Source: CAWCDJ01 sp963836015
GTDB lineage: Bacteria > Acidobacteriota > Terriglobia > Bryobacterales > Bryobacteraceae
NCBI GenBank assembly: GCA_963836015.1
Contig: CAWIIF010000015.1
Location: 2,170,001 to 2,234,000, forward strand
Direction: 5' to 3'
DNA length: 64,000 nucleotides
This document shows positions 7,848 to 16,066 of this stretch, piece by piece. The first letter of the stretch is position 1. Each line of letters begins with the position of its first letter. Both the position numbers and the translations under genes were made by a program. A model generated the notes under the pieces. It was not told the DNA's origin and did no database searches. It saw only the letters and a list, made by a program, of their open reading frames with translations.

Positions 7848-8843
7848 ATGAACCGCGCATTCACTATCCTTTTCTCCGCCGCCCTGCTGGCATTGCCGGG
7901 CGCGGCGCAGGTCAAGATCACGCCCGGCCCCGAAAAGGTCGCGATCGAGATCAACGGCAAACCTTTCAGCGATTTCTACGTTGCGGGCGCGACCGTTTCG
8001 AAGCCCTACCTCTGGCCCCTACGCGCCGCCACAGGCACCTACGTGACGCGCATGTGGCCCATGGAAAAGGTGGACGAAGAGTTCGACGGCAGTGCCTACA
8101 AATGGGCAAAGAACAAGCGACCCGACCACCAGCACCAGCGCGGTCTGTGGTTCGCGCACGACAGCGTCAACCACCTGGACTTCTGGAACAACGAGTTCAC
8201 CTACACCACCAAAAACCGCGGCAAAATCGCGCTGAAGAAGATCGACAAGGTCAAGAACGGCAAGAACGAGGGATCGATCGCCGCCACCTTCGAATGGCAG
8301 GATATCGACGGCAAGAACCCGCCCATCCTGCGCGAAGACCGCGTCATGACCTTCTACGCGGATAAGGATGATCGCAGGATGGATCTCGACATCACCCTCA
8401 CCGCGCTGAACGGCCCGGTGACCTTCGGCGACGGTAAAGACGGCGCCCTCGGCATCCGCATCCGTCCCGTATTGCAAGAGGATTTGGGCACCGGCCACAT
8501 CACCAACGCCGACGGCCTGGTGGGCGAGAAGGAACTGTGGGGCAAGCCCTCCAACTGGTGCGATTACTCGGGCGAGATCAACGGCGAGAAGGTCGGCATC
8601 GCAATTCTCGACAATCCCGCCAACCCGCGCCACCCGGTGCGCTGGCACGCCCGCGGCTACGGATTGTTCGCAGCCAATCCCTTCGGGGTGTCGGTGTTCA
8701 CCGGCGACAAATCACAGAACGGCGCCACCACCATCGAGCAGGGCAAGAGCCTGCGCTACCGCTACCGCATCATCATCCACCCGGGCGACGTCAAGAGCGC
8801 CGATATCGCGGCAGATTGGGCGAAGTACACGGGGTCGATGTAG
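7848..8843 (+). CDS. PmoA-family (DUF6807) secreted protein
   Basis: A 331-residue protein with a signal peptide (MNRAFTILFSAALLALPGAA, cleavage near AQVK). It matches the PmoA-like/DUF6807 proteins by overall length and by the conserved core HQHQRGLWFAHDSVNHLDFW and the segment WCDYSGEINGEKVGIAILDN followed by HPVRWHARGYGLFAANPFG. The family is named after a gene beside particulate methane monooxygenase but is widespread in soil bacteria as a periplasmic or extracellular beta-sandwich of unknown enzymology, often near sugar-active genes. It starts 18 bases after the M56 gene and may be co-transcribed with it. Confidence 0.85.
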   Translation: MNRAFTILFSAALLALPGAAQVKITPGPEKVAIEINGKPFSDFYVAGATVSKPYLWPLRAATGTYVTRMWPMEKVDEEFDGSAYKWAKNKRPDHQHQRGLWFAHDSVNHLDFWNNEFTYTTKNRGKIALKKIDKVKNGKNEGSIAATFEWQDIDGKNPPILREDRVMTFYADKDDRRMDLDITLTALNGPVTFGDGKDGALGIRIRPVLQEDLGTGHITNADGLVGEKELWGKPSNWCDYSGEINGEKVGIAILDNPANPRHPVRWHARGYGLFAANPFGVSVFTGDKSQNGATTIEQGKSLRYRYRIIIHPGDVKSADIAADWAKYTGSM

Positions 8844-8846
8844 CGG

Positions 8847-9281
8847 CTATTCCTTGAGCTTCGGGAACAGCACGCGGTCCAGAATGCGGCGGGACAGGTC
8901 CTCCAGTCCGAGGTACTGATCCGCCGCGCGGTCGCGGTACGAGAGCTTGTTGCCCGGCAGGATGCCGAGCTCGATCAATAGCGGATCTCCGCCCTGATCG
9001 ACCTGAAACCCGGGAATAGACGGGAGGGCGCTCACCTCGACCTTGCCGTACTGCTGCCATTTGCCCTCGCGCTCCTCGCGGGCGATCACGCGCACCTTGC
9101 CCGACAGCAGCTCGGCCTCAGACGCCTGCGGGCCGAACGCCTTGTTGTAGCTCTCAAGGCAGGAGCGGATGGAGTCGTAGAGCTCCACGAGGGCATCGGG
9201 AAGCCGGTCCAGGATGCGCTTTTCCCGGGCGCGCCGCTCTTTCTCCTCGGTGATCCGCATCTGCAGCCACTGGAAAGGCAT
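8847..9281 (-). CDS. Conserved hypothetical protein (144 residues)
   Basis: A soluble, charged protein with a basic helical N-terminus (MRITEEKERRAREKRILDRL), a central region ASEAELLSGKVRVIAREEREG, and a C-terminal DQYLGLEDLSRRILDRVLFP. No signal peptide, membrane segment or catalytic motif is visible. It follows the ThuA-like gene by 16 bases on the same strand and converges with the PmoA-like gene three bases away. I do not recognise the family; similar short proteins occur in acidobacterial genomes but without a known role. Confidence 0.65.
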   Translation of the reverse strand: MPFQWLQMRITEEKERRAREKRILDRLPDALVELYDSIRSCLESYNKAFGPQASEAELLSGKVRVIAREEREGKWQQYGKVEVSALPSIPGFQVDQGGDPLLIELGILPGNKLSYRDRAADQYLGLEDLSRRILDRVLFPKLKE

Positions 9282-9297
9282 GAAAGGATCCGGGGTC

Positions 9298-10668
9298 TTA
9301 CTTCTTGGGCTTTACGCTCGGCGAGTCATCGGCCTTCAGGTCGCCGAGGGCGTACTGCACGCCGGCCAGCAGATGCTCGAGCATCGGCCTCATCGCGTAC
9401 ACGCGCTCGCTGTGGCCGTGGGCCATGTAAAACACGCGCCCCTTGCCTTCGCGGCGGATCCAGCTCAGGCCATAATCGTGATCCTCGCGCGGATAGTCCT
9501 CCTTCAGCTTGTCGGCCTCGCTCATCTTCGAGTAGTCGATGCTCGTCAGGACGTGCAGGTTCTCGCGCGACCAGCTCCGGATGCCGAAAGTGTAGGTCTC
9601 GTCGTTGATCTCGAAGCCGCCCTTGAACATCGCCGTCAACGGGCTGGCGGGATCGTCGATCTTGTACACGATGTGCTGGGGATCGAGCCAGTGGTATTTG
9701 AAATACCCGCCGATCAGTTTGTCGAACTCCGGCCATGTCCCGGTCTGATGATCGGGGCCGGTCTTCGCCACCGGCGGCGCAGGGGGACCGGAGCGCCGCC
9801 CACCCCGCGCGCTCATCAGGATACGTGGAAACCCGGCCTTGAAATCCTGCACGCTGACCTTGCCGGCGTGGGCCGTATCGACGCGGTCGAACCACGTGTC
9901 CGCGAGCGCGTCCAACTCCTGGGCGTCGACGGCTTTGTCGTCATTCTTGTCGGCGGCGGCCACGATTCCCGCGGCCAGCGTTCCGCCGAATGCCGGTCCT
10001 TCCGTGGACCGGTGGTACGAGTCGCCGGCGGCATGAATTCCCGCGAGTCCCTTCCCGGAACGAACGAAATCGAGCAGCGCCTTCTTTCGAGCAGCCGTCA
10101 CTTTGGGGTCCGGGTCGTCCAGGAAGAACCCGGTCGTATTATTCAGGAACAGGAGATCGTATTGCTTCAGATTGTCGGCGTTGACCACGGAGGCATCGTA
10201 GCTGACCGTAGCCGTCCAGGCCCCTGTTTTGGCCCCGAGCTCCTCCATCGTCTTCGCCGCCAGCGGAATACAGGAGTGAACGAACCCGGCGCACTTGCAA
10301 AGCACGAGCACCCTGCGCGGCTTGGCCGGCTTGGCGGGCGCCGAATCCGGCAGGGCGGCCATCATCTTCGCGACGTCCTCAGGTTTCGGAGTCTGGCTCT
10401 GCGGGGGCGAGATCATCCCCATAAAGGTCGATTCCGGGAATGCAGCCTCGAGAGCGGGCGCCAGTTGCTCTTGCGTCGCACGATCGTGGCCGCCGAGCCA
10501 CCCCTTCATGGCGCCCTTCAGTTCGTCGCGACTGACGGATCCGTCATGATTCGGGTCGGCGAGCTTGAAGAAATCCGGGCTCTGCTGCGCTCCAACGGAC
10601 GTCAAGGCAATGACGGTCAAGACGGCGGCGGACGCCAGGATCGCCAGGTTCTTCGTAGCGGTTCGCAT
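9298..10668 (-). CDS. ThuA-like secreted protein with EF-hand calcium motifs
   Basis: A 456-residue protein with an N-terminal signal peptide (hydrophobic residues 9-25). An EF-hand with a perfect 12-residue loop lies at residues 38-49 (DPNHDGSVSRDE). A ThuA-like (class I glutamine-amidotransferase-fold) domain starts near 119 (RRVLVLCKCAGFVHS) and includes LLFLNNTTGFFLDD and GKGLAGIHAAGDSYHR. This domain is interrupted at about 230-290 by an EF-hand pair: a complete loop at 240-251 (DKNDDKAVDAQE) and a degenerate one at 264-275. It resumes with GGYFKYHWLDPQ and closes with RREGKGRVFYMAHGHSE. ThuA domains occur in sugar-metabolising loci; the function here is unknown. Confidence 0.88.
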   Translation of the reverse strand: MRTATKNLAILASAAVLTVIALTSVGAQQSPDFFKLADPNHDGSVSRDELKGAMKGWLGGHDRATQEQLAPALEAAFPESTFMGMISPPQSQTPKPEDVAKMMAALPDSAPAKPAKPRRVLVLCKCAGFVHSCIPLAAKTMEELGAKTGAWTATVSYDASVVNADNLKQYDLLFLNNTTGFFLDDPDPKVTAARKKALLDFVRSGKGLAGIHAAGDSYHRSTEGPAFGGTLAAGIVAAADKNDDKAVDAQELDALADTWFDRVDTAHAGKVSVQDFKAGFPRILMSARGGRRSGPPAPPVAKTGPDHQTGTWPEFDKLIGGYFKYHWLDPQHIVYKIDDPASPLTAMFKGGFEINDETYTFGIRSWSRENLHVLTSIDYSKMSEADKLKEDYPREDHDYGLSWIRREGKGRVFYMAHGHSERVYAMRPMLEHLLAGVQYALGDLKADDSPSVKPKK

Positions 10669-10849
10669 GTGTTCTCCAGTTTTAGACTTTAGATGTTATC
10701 GCGATTCGCCTTCGTTCGGGCAAACCGCCTTATGCCGCAACCGGTTTGCCGGCCGATGTGACCAAGATCCCCAAAATTCTGAGTCAAAACGGCAGTGTTC
10801 ACATCGGCTCGTATGCTTGCCTATTCGGATCGCGGCGCGAGGAGAAAAC
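10669..10849. other. Divergent promoter region
   Basis: A 181-base gap separates the leftward ThuA-like gene from the rightward beta-barrel gene. It must hold promoters in both directions. No hairpin or known binding site is evident. A GAGGAG ribosome site at its right end (about 10839-10844) fixes the GTG start of the barrel gene. Confidence 0.4.
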
Positions 10850-11374
10850 GTGTACAAGAACAATTGGAAAAGCCTCATGCCGGCGGCCGGCCTGCTTCTG
10901 TTATTGGTCGGGCTGGAGCCGCCGGCTCGTGCGCAAGAGAAAACCGTGGGCGGGCATGTCGGCGTCGGGTTCCCGCTGGTAACTTATGGCGGCGGCGATG
11001 TAACAACCCTGGGGGACACCTTTCAGGCCTCGCTTCCGGTGGCGATCACAGTCAACGGACCCGGACGAATGTACTTCGATCTTGAATTCGTCCCGCTCGT
11101 TGTCGACAGTCCCAGAGACGTCAGGCTGACCGTGAATCCCGGCTTCTTATGGAGGCTCGGCCATGGCTTTGCCGCCGGGAGCCGGGTCGGGTTCGATATA
11201 AACTCACCGCAGTTCGGAATCACACCCCTGGTTGTCAAGAGTTGGCCGATCAGGCACAGTTTCTTCACGGCATATTTTGTAGAAGCCGACTTTGTCTTTC
11301 GCTTCAGCCGGCCGGTTGGCGGGCCGTCGACGAATCCGTTCACGTTCAACATGGTTTTTGGCGTCGGGTTCTGA
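10850..11374 (+). CDS. Small outer-membrane beta-barrel-like protein
   Basis: A 174-residue protein starting at GTG 10850 with GAGGAG five bases upstream; the long upstream extension of the frame is non-coding. It has a signal peptide (MPAAGLLLLLVGLEPPARAQ after a short basic lead) and then alternating hydrophobic beta strands (GGHVGVGFPLVTYGGGD, MYFDLEFVPLV, GFAAGSRVGFDINS), closing with the aromatic C-terminal strand NMVFGVGF. That pattern fits a small eight-stranded outer-membrane barrel. No specific family or ligand is recognisable. It stands alone between divergent and convergent neighbours. Confidence 0.65.
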   Translation: MYKNNWKSLMPAAGLLLLLVGLEPPARAQEKTVGGHVGVGFPLVTYGGGDVTTLGDTFQASLPVAITVNGPGRMYFDLEFVPLVVDSPRDVRLTVNPGFLWRLGHGFAAGSRVGFDINSPQFGITPLVVKSWPIRHSFFTAYFVEADFVFRFSRPVGGPSTNPFTFNMVFGVGF

Positions 11375-11458
11375 AGGCTGTAGGTCAAGACGACTGGTCA
11401 GCAGCGTCCGTAAAGCCCGAGAGGTAAGTCGCCGCAACCGTCTACTCCGAAGTCGGGT

Positions 11459-12862
11459 TCAATTCGCCTTGGTCACCGTCACGTCGCCGAACTTTTTCAG
11501 CACGTCGCCGATCTTCGATGCGTCGCCCACCACCACGATGGCCGCCTCCTGGGGAGCGATGTACTTCTTAGCCACCGCCAGGACCTGGTCCGGCTCCACC
11601 GACCGCACGCGCGTCACGTAAGTCTCCAGGTAATTGTTCGGAAGGCCCAGCGTCTTCATCCCGCTGAGCTGGTTGGCCACGCCATCCTGTGTTTCCATCC
11701 GCAGGAGGTAGAGGCCAGCGAGGAAATTCTTGACATTGGTCAGTTCCGGCGCGGGAACCGGTTTGGCCGCCATGCCGTCCATCTCTGCCAGCACGGCCTT
11801 GAGCGCCGGCTCCAGCACGTCGTTGCGAACCTGCGTCACGGCCTGGAAGTCGGCGGAGTCGCGGTGCGTGTCGTACTGGCTGTGCGCGTCGTAGGCGAAG
11901 CCTTCCTTCTCGCGAATGTTCATGAACATCCGCGAACTTGCGCCTCCACCCAGAACGTTATTGCCGACCATCAGGGGAAAGTAATCCGCCGTGAGGCGTG
12001 TCGGTGCTACCCGGCCGACATGGATATCCGCCTGCACCGACCCCGGCCGGTCCACCAGCACGATCTGCCGCTTCGCCGCGGGCACATCCATCTTGGGGGC
12101 TGCCGGCAGAGGCTTCTGCTTCCACGCGCCGAATTCCGCAGTCAGGATCTTCATCAATTCGTCGCGCGCCGGCAGCTTGCCCAGCAGGATCAGAGTCGCA
12201 TTATTAGGGACCAGGTACGCGTCGCGAAAGCTGGCCAGCACCTTCGGATCGAGCTTGGCGATCGCCGCGTCGGTCGGCGCCACGTGCGCGTAGGGCGACG
12301 TGCCGTAGACCACTTCCGCCATCTTCTCCTGGGCCAGGAAGCCCGGATCGGCCTTTTCGGCCCGCAGCGCCTGAATGCGGTTTTGCTTGTGCAGGCTCAC
12401 CTCATCCTGCGGGAAGGTGGCATTCATGGCGCAATCCGCCATCAGGGACAGCAACTTCTCGAGATTTTCGGAGAGGGCGTTACCGGAGAGGGTCAGTGAG
12501 TCGGGGCCCGACGCGCCTCCGATCGATCCGCCCAGGGCGTCGGTCTCTTCGGAAATCTGGCGCGAGGTCCGCGTCTTGGTGCCTTCGTTCAACAGGGCGG
12601 CCACGGCTTCCGAAAGCCCCGGCATGTCCTTCGGATCGAATTTGCCCCCCGCCTGGAAATTGAGCCGCGCGGTCACCAGGGGGAAGCGCGGGTCTTCCAC
12701 CAGCACCAGGCCCAGGCCGTTCGGCAGTTTGCTCTCGGATACCGGAGGCAGTTTGTAACCGGGGATGGGCGGTGTGGGAGGCTCCTTCGTCCGGTCGGGC
12801 GCCTGGGCGGCAAGGCCCATCACGGCAACGGCCGCGGCGGCAATCGTTCGCTTCAACATCAC
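11459..12862 (-). CDS. M16 metallopeptidase-like subunit, catalytically inactive
   Basis: A 467-residue periplasmic protein (signal peptide in the first 20 residues) of the pitrilysin/insulinase fold. It keeps the strand SKLPNGLGLVLVEDPRFPLVTARLNF and the second-half markers (REKEGFAYDAHSQYDTHRDS, TNVKNFLAGLYLLRMETQDG). The zinc motif HxxEH is absent: the equivalent stretch at 81-91 reads PGLSEAVAALL. Bacterial M16 enzymes often form heterodimers of an active and an inactive chain; the active partner is encoded just upstream, overlapping by four bases (ATGA). This chain probably shapes the substrate cavity. Confidence 0.9.
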   Translation of the reverse strand: MMLKRTIAAAAVAVMGLAAQAPDRTKEPPTPPIPGYKLPPVSESKLPNGLGLVLVEDPRFPLVTARLNFQAGGKFDPKDMPGLSEAVAALLNEGTKTRTSRQISEETDALGGSIGGASGPDSLTLSGNALSENLEKLLSLMADCAMNATFPQDEVSLHKQNRIQALRAEKADPGFLAQEKMAEVVYGTSPYAHVAPTDAAIAKLDPKVLASFRDAYLVPNNATLILLGKLPARDELMKILTAEFGAWKQKPLPAAPKMDVPAAKRQIVLVDRPGSVQADIHVGRVAPTRLTADYFPLMVGNNVLGGGASSRMFMNIREKEGFAYDAHSQYDTHRDSADFQAVTQVRNDVLEPALKAVLAEMDGMAAKPVPAPELTNVKNFLAGLYLLRMETQDGVANQLSGMKTLGLPNNYLETYVTRVRSVEPDQVLAVAKKYIAPQEAAIVVVGDASKIGDVLKKFGDVTVTKAN

Positions 12863-14238
12863 TTCCCCTCCTTCGGTTGTGTAGCCTGCGGCGGCGCTTC
12901 TTGGGGCGCCGGCTGGATGACCAGCACAGCGCGCCGTTCCGGAGTAAGGTACTGCTTCGCGGCCGCTTGAATTTGCGCCGGCGTCACCGCCAGCATCCGG
13001 TCGAGCTCGGTATTGACCAGGCCCGGATCGCCGTCCGTGATCTCATACTGGGCGAGGGCCCGCGCCCGGCTGAGTGAACCCTGCATGTCGCGGATCCGGC
13101 TGGCGCGAAGCTCCGTCTTGACCCGCTCCAACTCCTTGGCATCGACGGGTTCGGCGGCCAGTTTCGTCAGTTCCTCCTGGGCCTGCGCCACGATCTGGTC
13201 GGAAGTGAAATTGGGTTTGTAGAGCAGGAACATCGCGTACGGCTCCGGGTCGCGATAATCCAGTGGACTCGCGAAGGGCCACCCCAGGTTGGTCTCATAC
13301 TGAATGACCGACTGCTTCCCCTTCACCAGGTTCTGCCGCAGCCGCGAGCTGTCGCCCAGCGTCAGCAGCGCGTCCGCCATGTTCAGCGCGTAGAAATCGG
13401 GCGACCGCCGCTTCGGCCCCATGTACCCCAGGACCACGCCCGGCACCTGCGCGAGCTTGTCCTTGTAAACTTCGGTGCGCGGCTGGAAGCCCGGCGGCTC
13501 GGCCAGGTTCGGATGCGCCGGCTTCGGTTGCGAAGGGATGTCGCCGAAGTATTCCTCGATCAGCTTTTTGGTCTCGGGAATCTGGATGTCTCCGACGATG
13601 ACGAGCGCCGCGTTGTCCGGCGCATAATACGTCTTGAAGAACTTGCTGACGTCCTCGACGCTCGCCGCGTTCAGGTCTTCGAACGACCCGATCAGCGAGT
13701 GGGAACTTTGCCAGTTGCGGAAGATCAGCTGCGGCCACACGTCCACGATGGCCGTAGCGTACGGCTGGTTGTCGAAGCTCAGCCGCCGCTCCTGCTTGAC
13801 CGCCTCTTTCTGGTTCTTCAGGTTCTCATCGGTGATCGCCAGGCTGCGCATGCGGTCGGACTCCAGCCACAATGCGGTCGCCAGCTTGTTCGAGGGGAGA
13901 ATATCGTAGTAATCCGTAAAATCGGGATGCGTCGACCCGTTCAGGGTGCCGCCATTCGATTCCACGGTTTTGAAATGCATCCCCTTCGGCGCGTTGGCCG
14001 ACCCTTCGAACATCATGTGTTCGAACAGGTGCGCAAATCCGGTGCGGCCTTTCTCTTCCGACCGCGAGCCGACGTCGTAGATCATGTAAACCGTGACGAC
14101 CGGAACCGCGTTGTCCTTCGAGAGCACCACCCGCAACCCGTTTTTCAGCTGGTACTTCTCGAAGGGGATCTTGAAATCGGCGCTCCGCGCCAGGAAAGCG
14201 CCCGAAATGAGTAAACTACAGGCGATCAGTTTTTTCAT
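12859..14238 (-). CDS. M16 metallopeptidase, active subunit
   Basis: A 459-residue zinc peptidase with signal peptide (about residues 1-20). It has the inverted zinc motif HLFEH at 70-74 within GRTGFAHLFEHMMFEGS, and the downstream glutamate in KEAVKQERRLSFDNQPYAT expected of M16 enzymes. The second M16 domain contains YALNMADALLTLGDSSRLRQ. Enzymes of this kind degrade peptides in the periplasm. It is the first gene of a two-gene unit whose second member is the inactive chain. A 68-base gap separates it from the upstream GT2 gene. Confidence 0.93.
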   Translation of the reverse strand: MKKLIACSLLISGAFLARSADFKIPFEKYQLKNGLRVVLSKDNAVPVVTVYMIYDVGSRSEEKGRTGFAHLFEHMMFEGSANAPKGMHFKTVESNGGTLNGSTHPDFTDYYDILPSNKLATALWLESDRMRSLAITDENLKNQKEAVKQERRLSFDNQPYATAIVDVWPQLIFRNWQSSHSLIGSFEDLNAASVEDVSKFFKTYYAPDNAALVIVGDIQIPETKKLIEEYFGDIPSQPKPAHPNLAEPPGFQPRTEVYKDKLAQVPGVVLGYMGPKRRSPDFYALNMADALLTLGDSSRLRQNLVKGKQSVIQYETNLGWPFASPLDYRDPEPYAMFLLYKPNFTSDQIVAQAQEELTKLAAEPVDAKELERVKTELRASRIRDMQGSLSRARALAQYEITDGDPGLVNTELDRMLAVTPAQIQAAAKQYLTPERRAVLVIQPAPQEAPPQATQPKEGK

Positions 14239-14306
14239 GCTATTCCTTCCGACGAACCACTTCGGGAAAGGTTTCTTTGGCAGAGTTGCTGTGAAACCTC
14301 TTCGGC

Positions 14307-15368
14307 TTATGATCGCACGGCTGCGAGGCCGCGGCCTGCAGCGCCCCGTGCCGGCCTTACCGGGAGTTCACCCAATGGTTCGGCGGCAGGCTCGAAGGAG
14401 AACCACCGCGCCAGGGCCTCGTCGGTCACCCGCTTCCGGCGCATGATCTGCTGCCGTTGTTTGAGCGCGCGCGGCAGGCACTTCGCCACGTGCCAGAACG
14501 CCTTGAGAGAGGCGTGCTCCCATAATAAGGTTCCGGCCACTACTACCACGTCCCGGGCGGTCGCAGGCAGCCAGCAGCGACGGTAGATGCCGCCGGTGGT
14601 GTTCTTGATCCGCATCAGGAAGCGATTCTTCACGGAATGCATGTTGATCAGCGCGGGTAGCCCGCGGCGATTCCCGGGGGTCACGGTCCGCACGTGGTAG
14701 GCTTCCGCTTCCGGGGTGTAGATGCAGCGCCAGCCCATCAACTGCGCGCGCCACGCGACGTCCGCATCCTCGCGGTAGACGAAGAAATCCGGATCGAAAA
14801 AGCTGCCATCCACCGCTACGTCGTCGATCATCTTCCGGCGGAAGAGGGCCGCCGCCGCGCTGGCCCCGAAGACATACTCCATGCGGTCGAAGCTCTGGGC
14901 GGCCGGCTGGTGCCAGCCCCGGTCGAAATGCCGCATGGAAGGTGTAAAGAAGATACCGGTGGAATCGATCCTCGGTTCACTGAGCGGCTGGAACCCGGGT
15001 CCGATGGAAAGCAGCTTCCCACAAACGGCGCCAGCTCCTGAATCCACCTCCCCGGCCTCCACCAGCTTGCGAATGAACCCGGGCAGTAGCAGCACGTCTG
15101 GGTTGAGGGTGAGGATCCAAGGCGTATTCAAGGCGCGGATGGCCCGGTTCTGCCCCTCCGCGAACCCTACGTTACGGTTCTGGTACAGGACCTTGATTCT
15201 GCTCTTAAACTCCTTCAGAATCTGTCGGGTAGCGTCGGTGGAAGCATTCTCGGCGACGGCCACCTGAAGGGTCACCCCCTCTTGATCCAGAAGGGCTTCG
15301 AGGCAGCGCCGGATATACCGCGCGCTATTGCAGGTTACGATGGCAACACCTACAGTCGGGTCGGGCAC
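14307..15368 (-). CDS. Family 2 glycosyltransferase (rhamnosyltransferase-like)
   Basis: A 353-residue cytoplasmic-face enzyme of the GT-A fold: start VGVAIVTCNSARYIRRCLEA, nucleotide-sugar contact AENASTDATRQILKEF, donor/metal region NVGFAEGQNRAIRALNTPWI then LNPDVLLLPGF, and the acceptor/catalytic segment FFVYREDADVAWRAQLMGW. The pattern matches WbbL/rhamnosyltransferase-type GT2 proteins that build cell-surface polysaccharides. The C-terminal 100 residues contain weakly hydrophobic helices (ATARDVVVVAGTLLW) that may attach it to the membrane. No other polysaccharide genes adjoin. It is divergent from the sigma factor gene. Confidence 0.88.
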   Translation of the reverse strand: MPDPTVGVAIVTCNSARYIRRCLEALLDQEGVTLQVAVAENASTDATRQILKEFKSRIKVLYQNRNVGFAEGQNRAIRALNTPWILTLNPDVLLLPGFIRKLVEAGEVDSGAGAVCGKLLSIGPGFQPLSEPRIDSTGIFFTPSMRHFDRGWHQPAAQSFDRMEYVFGASAAAALFRRKMIDDVAVDGSFFDPDFFVYREDADVAWRAQLMGWRCIYTPEAEAYHVRTVTPGNRRGLPALINMHSVKNRFLMRIKNTTGGIYRRCWLPATARDVVVVAGTLLWEHASLKAFWHVAKCLPRALKQRQQIMRRKRVTDEALARWFSFEPAAEPLGELPVRPARGAAGRGLAAVRS

Positions 15369-15511
15369 TAGGTATGAGTCCGTATCAAAGACCCCACCAG
15401 GCCCCTTTCAACTACACTAAGGTGAATTCGGCGCCTCATTCTGTTAAAAAATATCCACCCGGATCTGTAGTGGATTTCGGGCTCAGGGGGTCTTTGGAAT
15501 GGCTCGAAACA

Positions 15512-16066
15512 ATGGCGGTGTCTTCGGTCGGTGAAAAGCTAGTGGGGATTCTCCGGCAAGAACGGACCAGCACCGCATTGCAGGACAGGGTGGCGCAGTT
15601 GTTCGTTGAAGCGCGTGACGACGTTTACCGGTACCTTCTGACCCTGGGTATTTATCCGCCCGGGGCGCAGGAAGCTACGCAGGAGGTCTTTCTTCGCCTC
15701 TACGCCACGCTCAAGAAGGGCGAACAGATCGAAAACCCGCGCGGCTGGATCTTCCGCGTGGCCCACAACTATGGCCTGAAGCTGCGCGAGAAGCAGGTCT
15801 CCGAAGAGCCGTTTGGCGCGGTCCTCGAGGCCAGCCTCCCGGCCGGACCCTGCAATCCCGAAGATGCGCTTCTCGAAGACGAGCGCATGCGCCGCTTCCA
15901 TACTGCGGTCGAAGGGCTGTCCGAACAGCAGAGGCGCTGCCTGTTTCTCCGCATGGAAGGACTGCGCTATCCGGAAATTGCCTCCACCCTGGGTATCAGC
16001 CCCTCGGCGGTGGGCGAATTCTTGCGCCGAGCCATGCTGCGGCTGAAGAAGGTGCGGGATGAGTAG
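15512..16066 (+). CDS. ECF-type RNA polymerase sigma factor
   Basis: With the ATG at 15512 the product is 184 residues, the normal ECF length. The frame extends to 15374, but that would leave five bases between divergent starts and no room for promoters; the upstream residues also look random. A TTG at 15494 preceded by AGGGGG is an alternative start. Region 2 contains EARDDVYRYLLTLGIYPPGA and EATQEVFLRLYATLKKGEQ; region 4 is LSEQQRRCLFLRMEGLRYPE with the helix-turn-helix IASTLGISPSAVGEFLRRAM. Its end overlaps the anti-sigma gene by eight bases. Confidence 0.9.
   Translation: MAVSSVGEKLVGILRQERTSTALQDRVAQLFVEARDDVYRYLLTLGIYPPGAQEATQEVFLRLYATLKKGEQIENPRGWIFRVAHNYGLKLREKQVSEEPFGAVLEASLPAGPCNPEDALLEDERMRRFHTAVEGLSEQQRRCLFLRMEGLRYPEIASTLGISPSAVGEFLRRAMLRLKKVRDE

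Noticed and set aside
9214..10692. A 492-residue plus-strand frame opposite the ThuA-like gene
   Set aside because: Antisense shadow; the minus strand has signal peptide, EF-hands and ThuA motifs.
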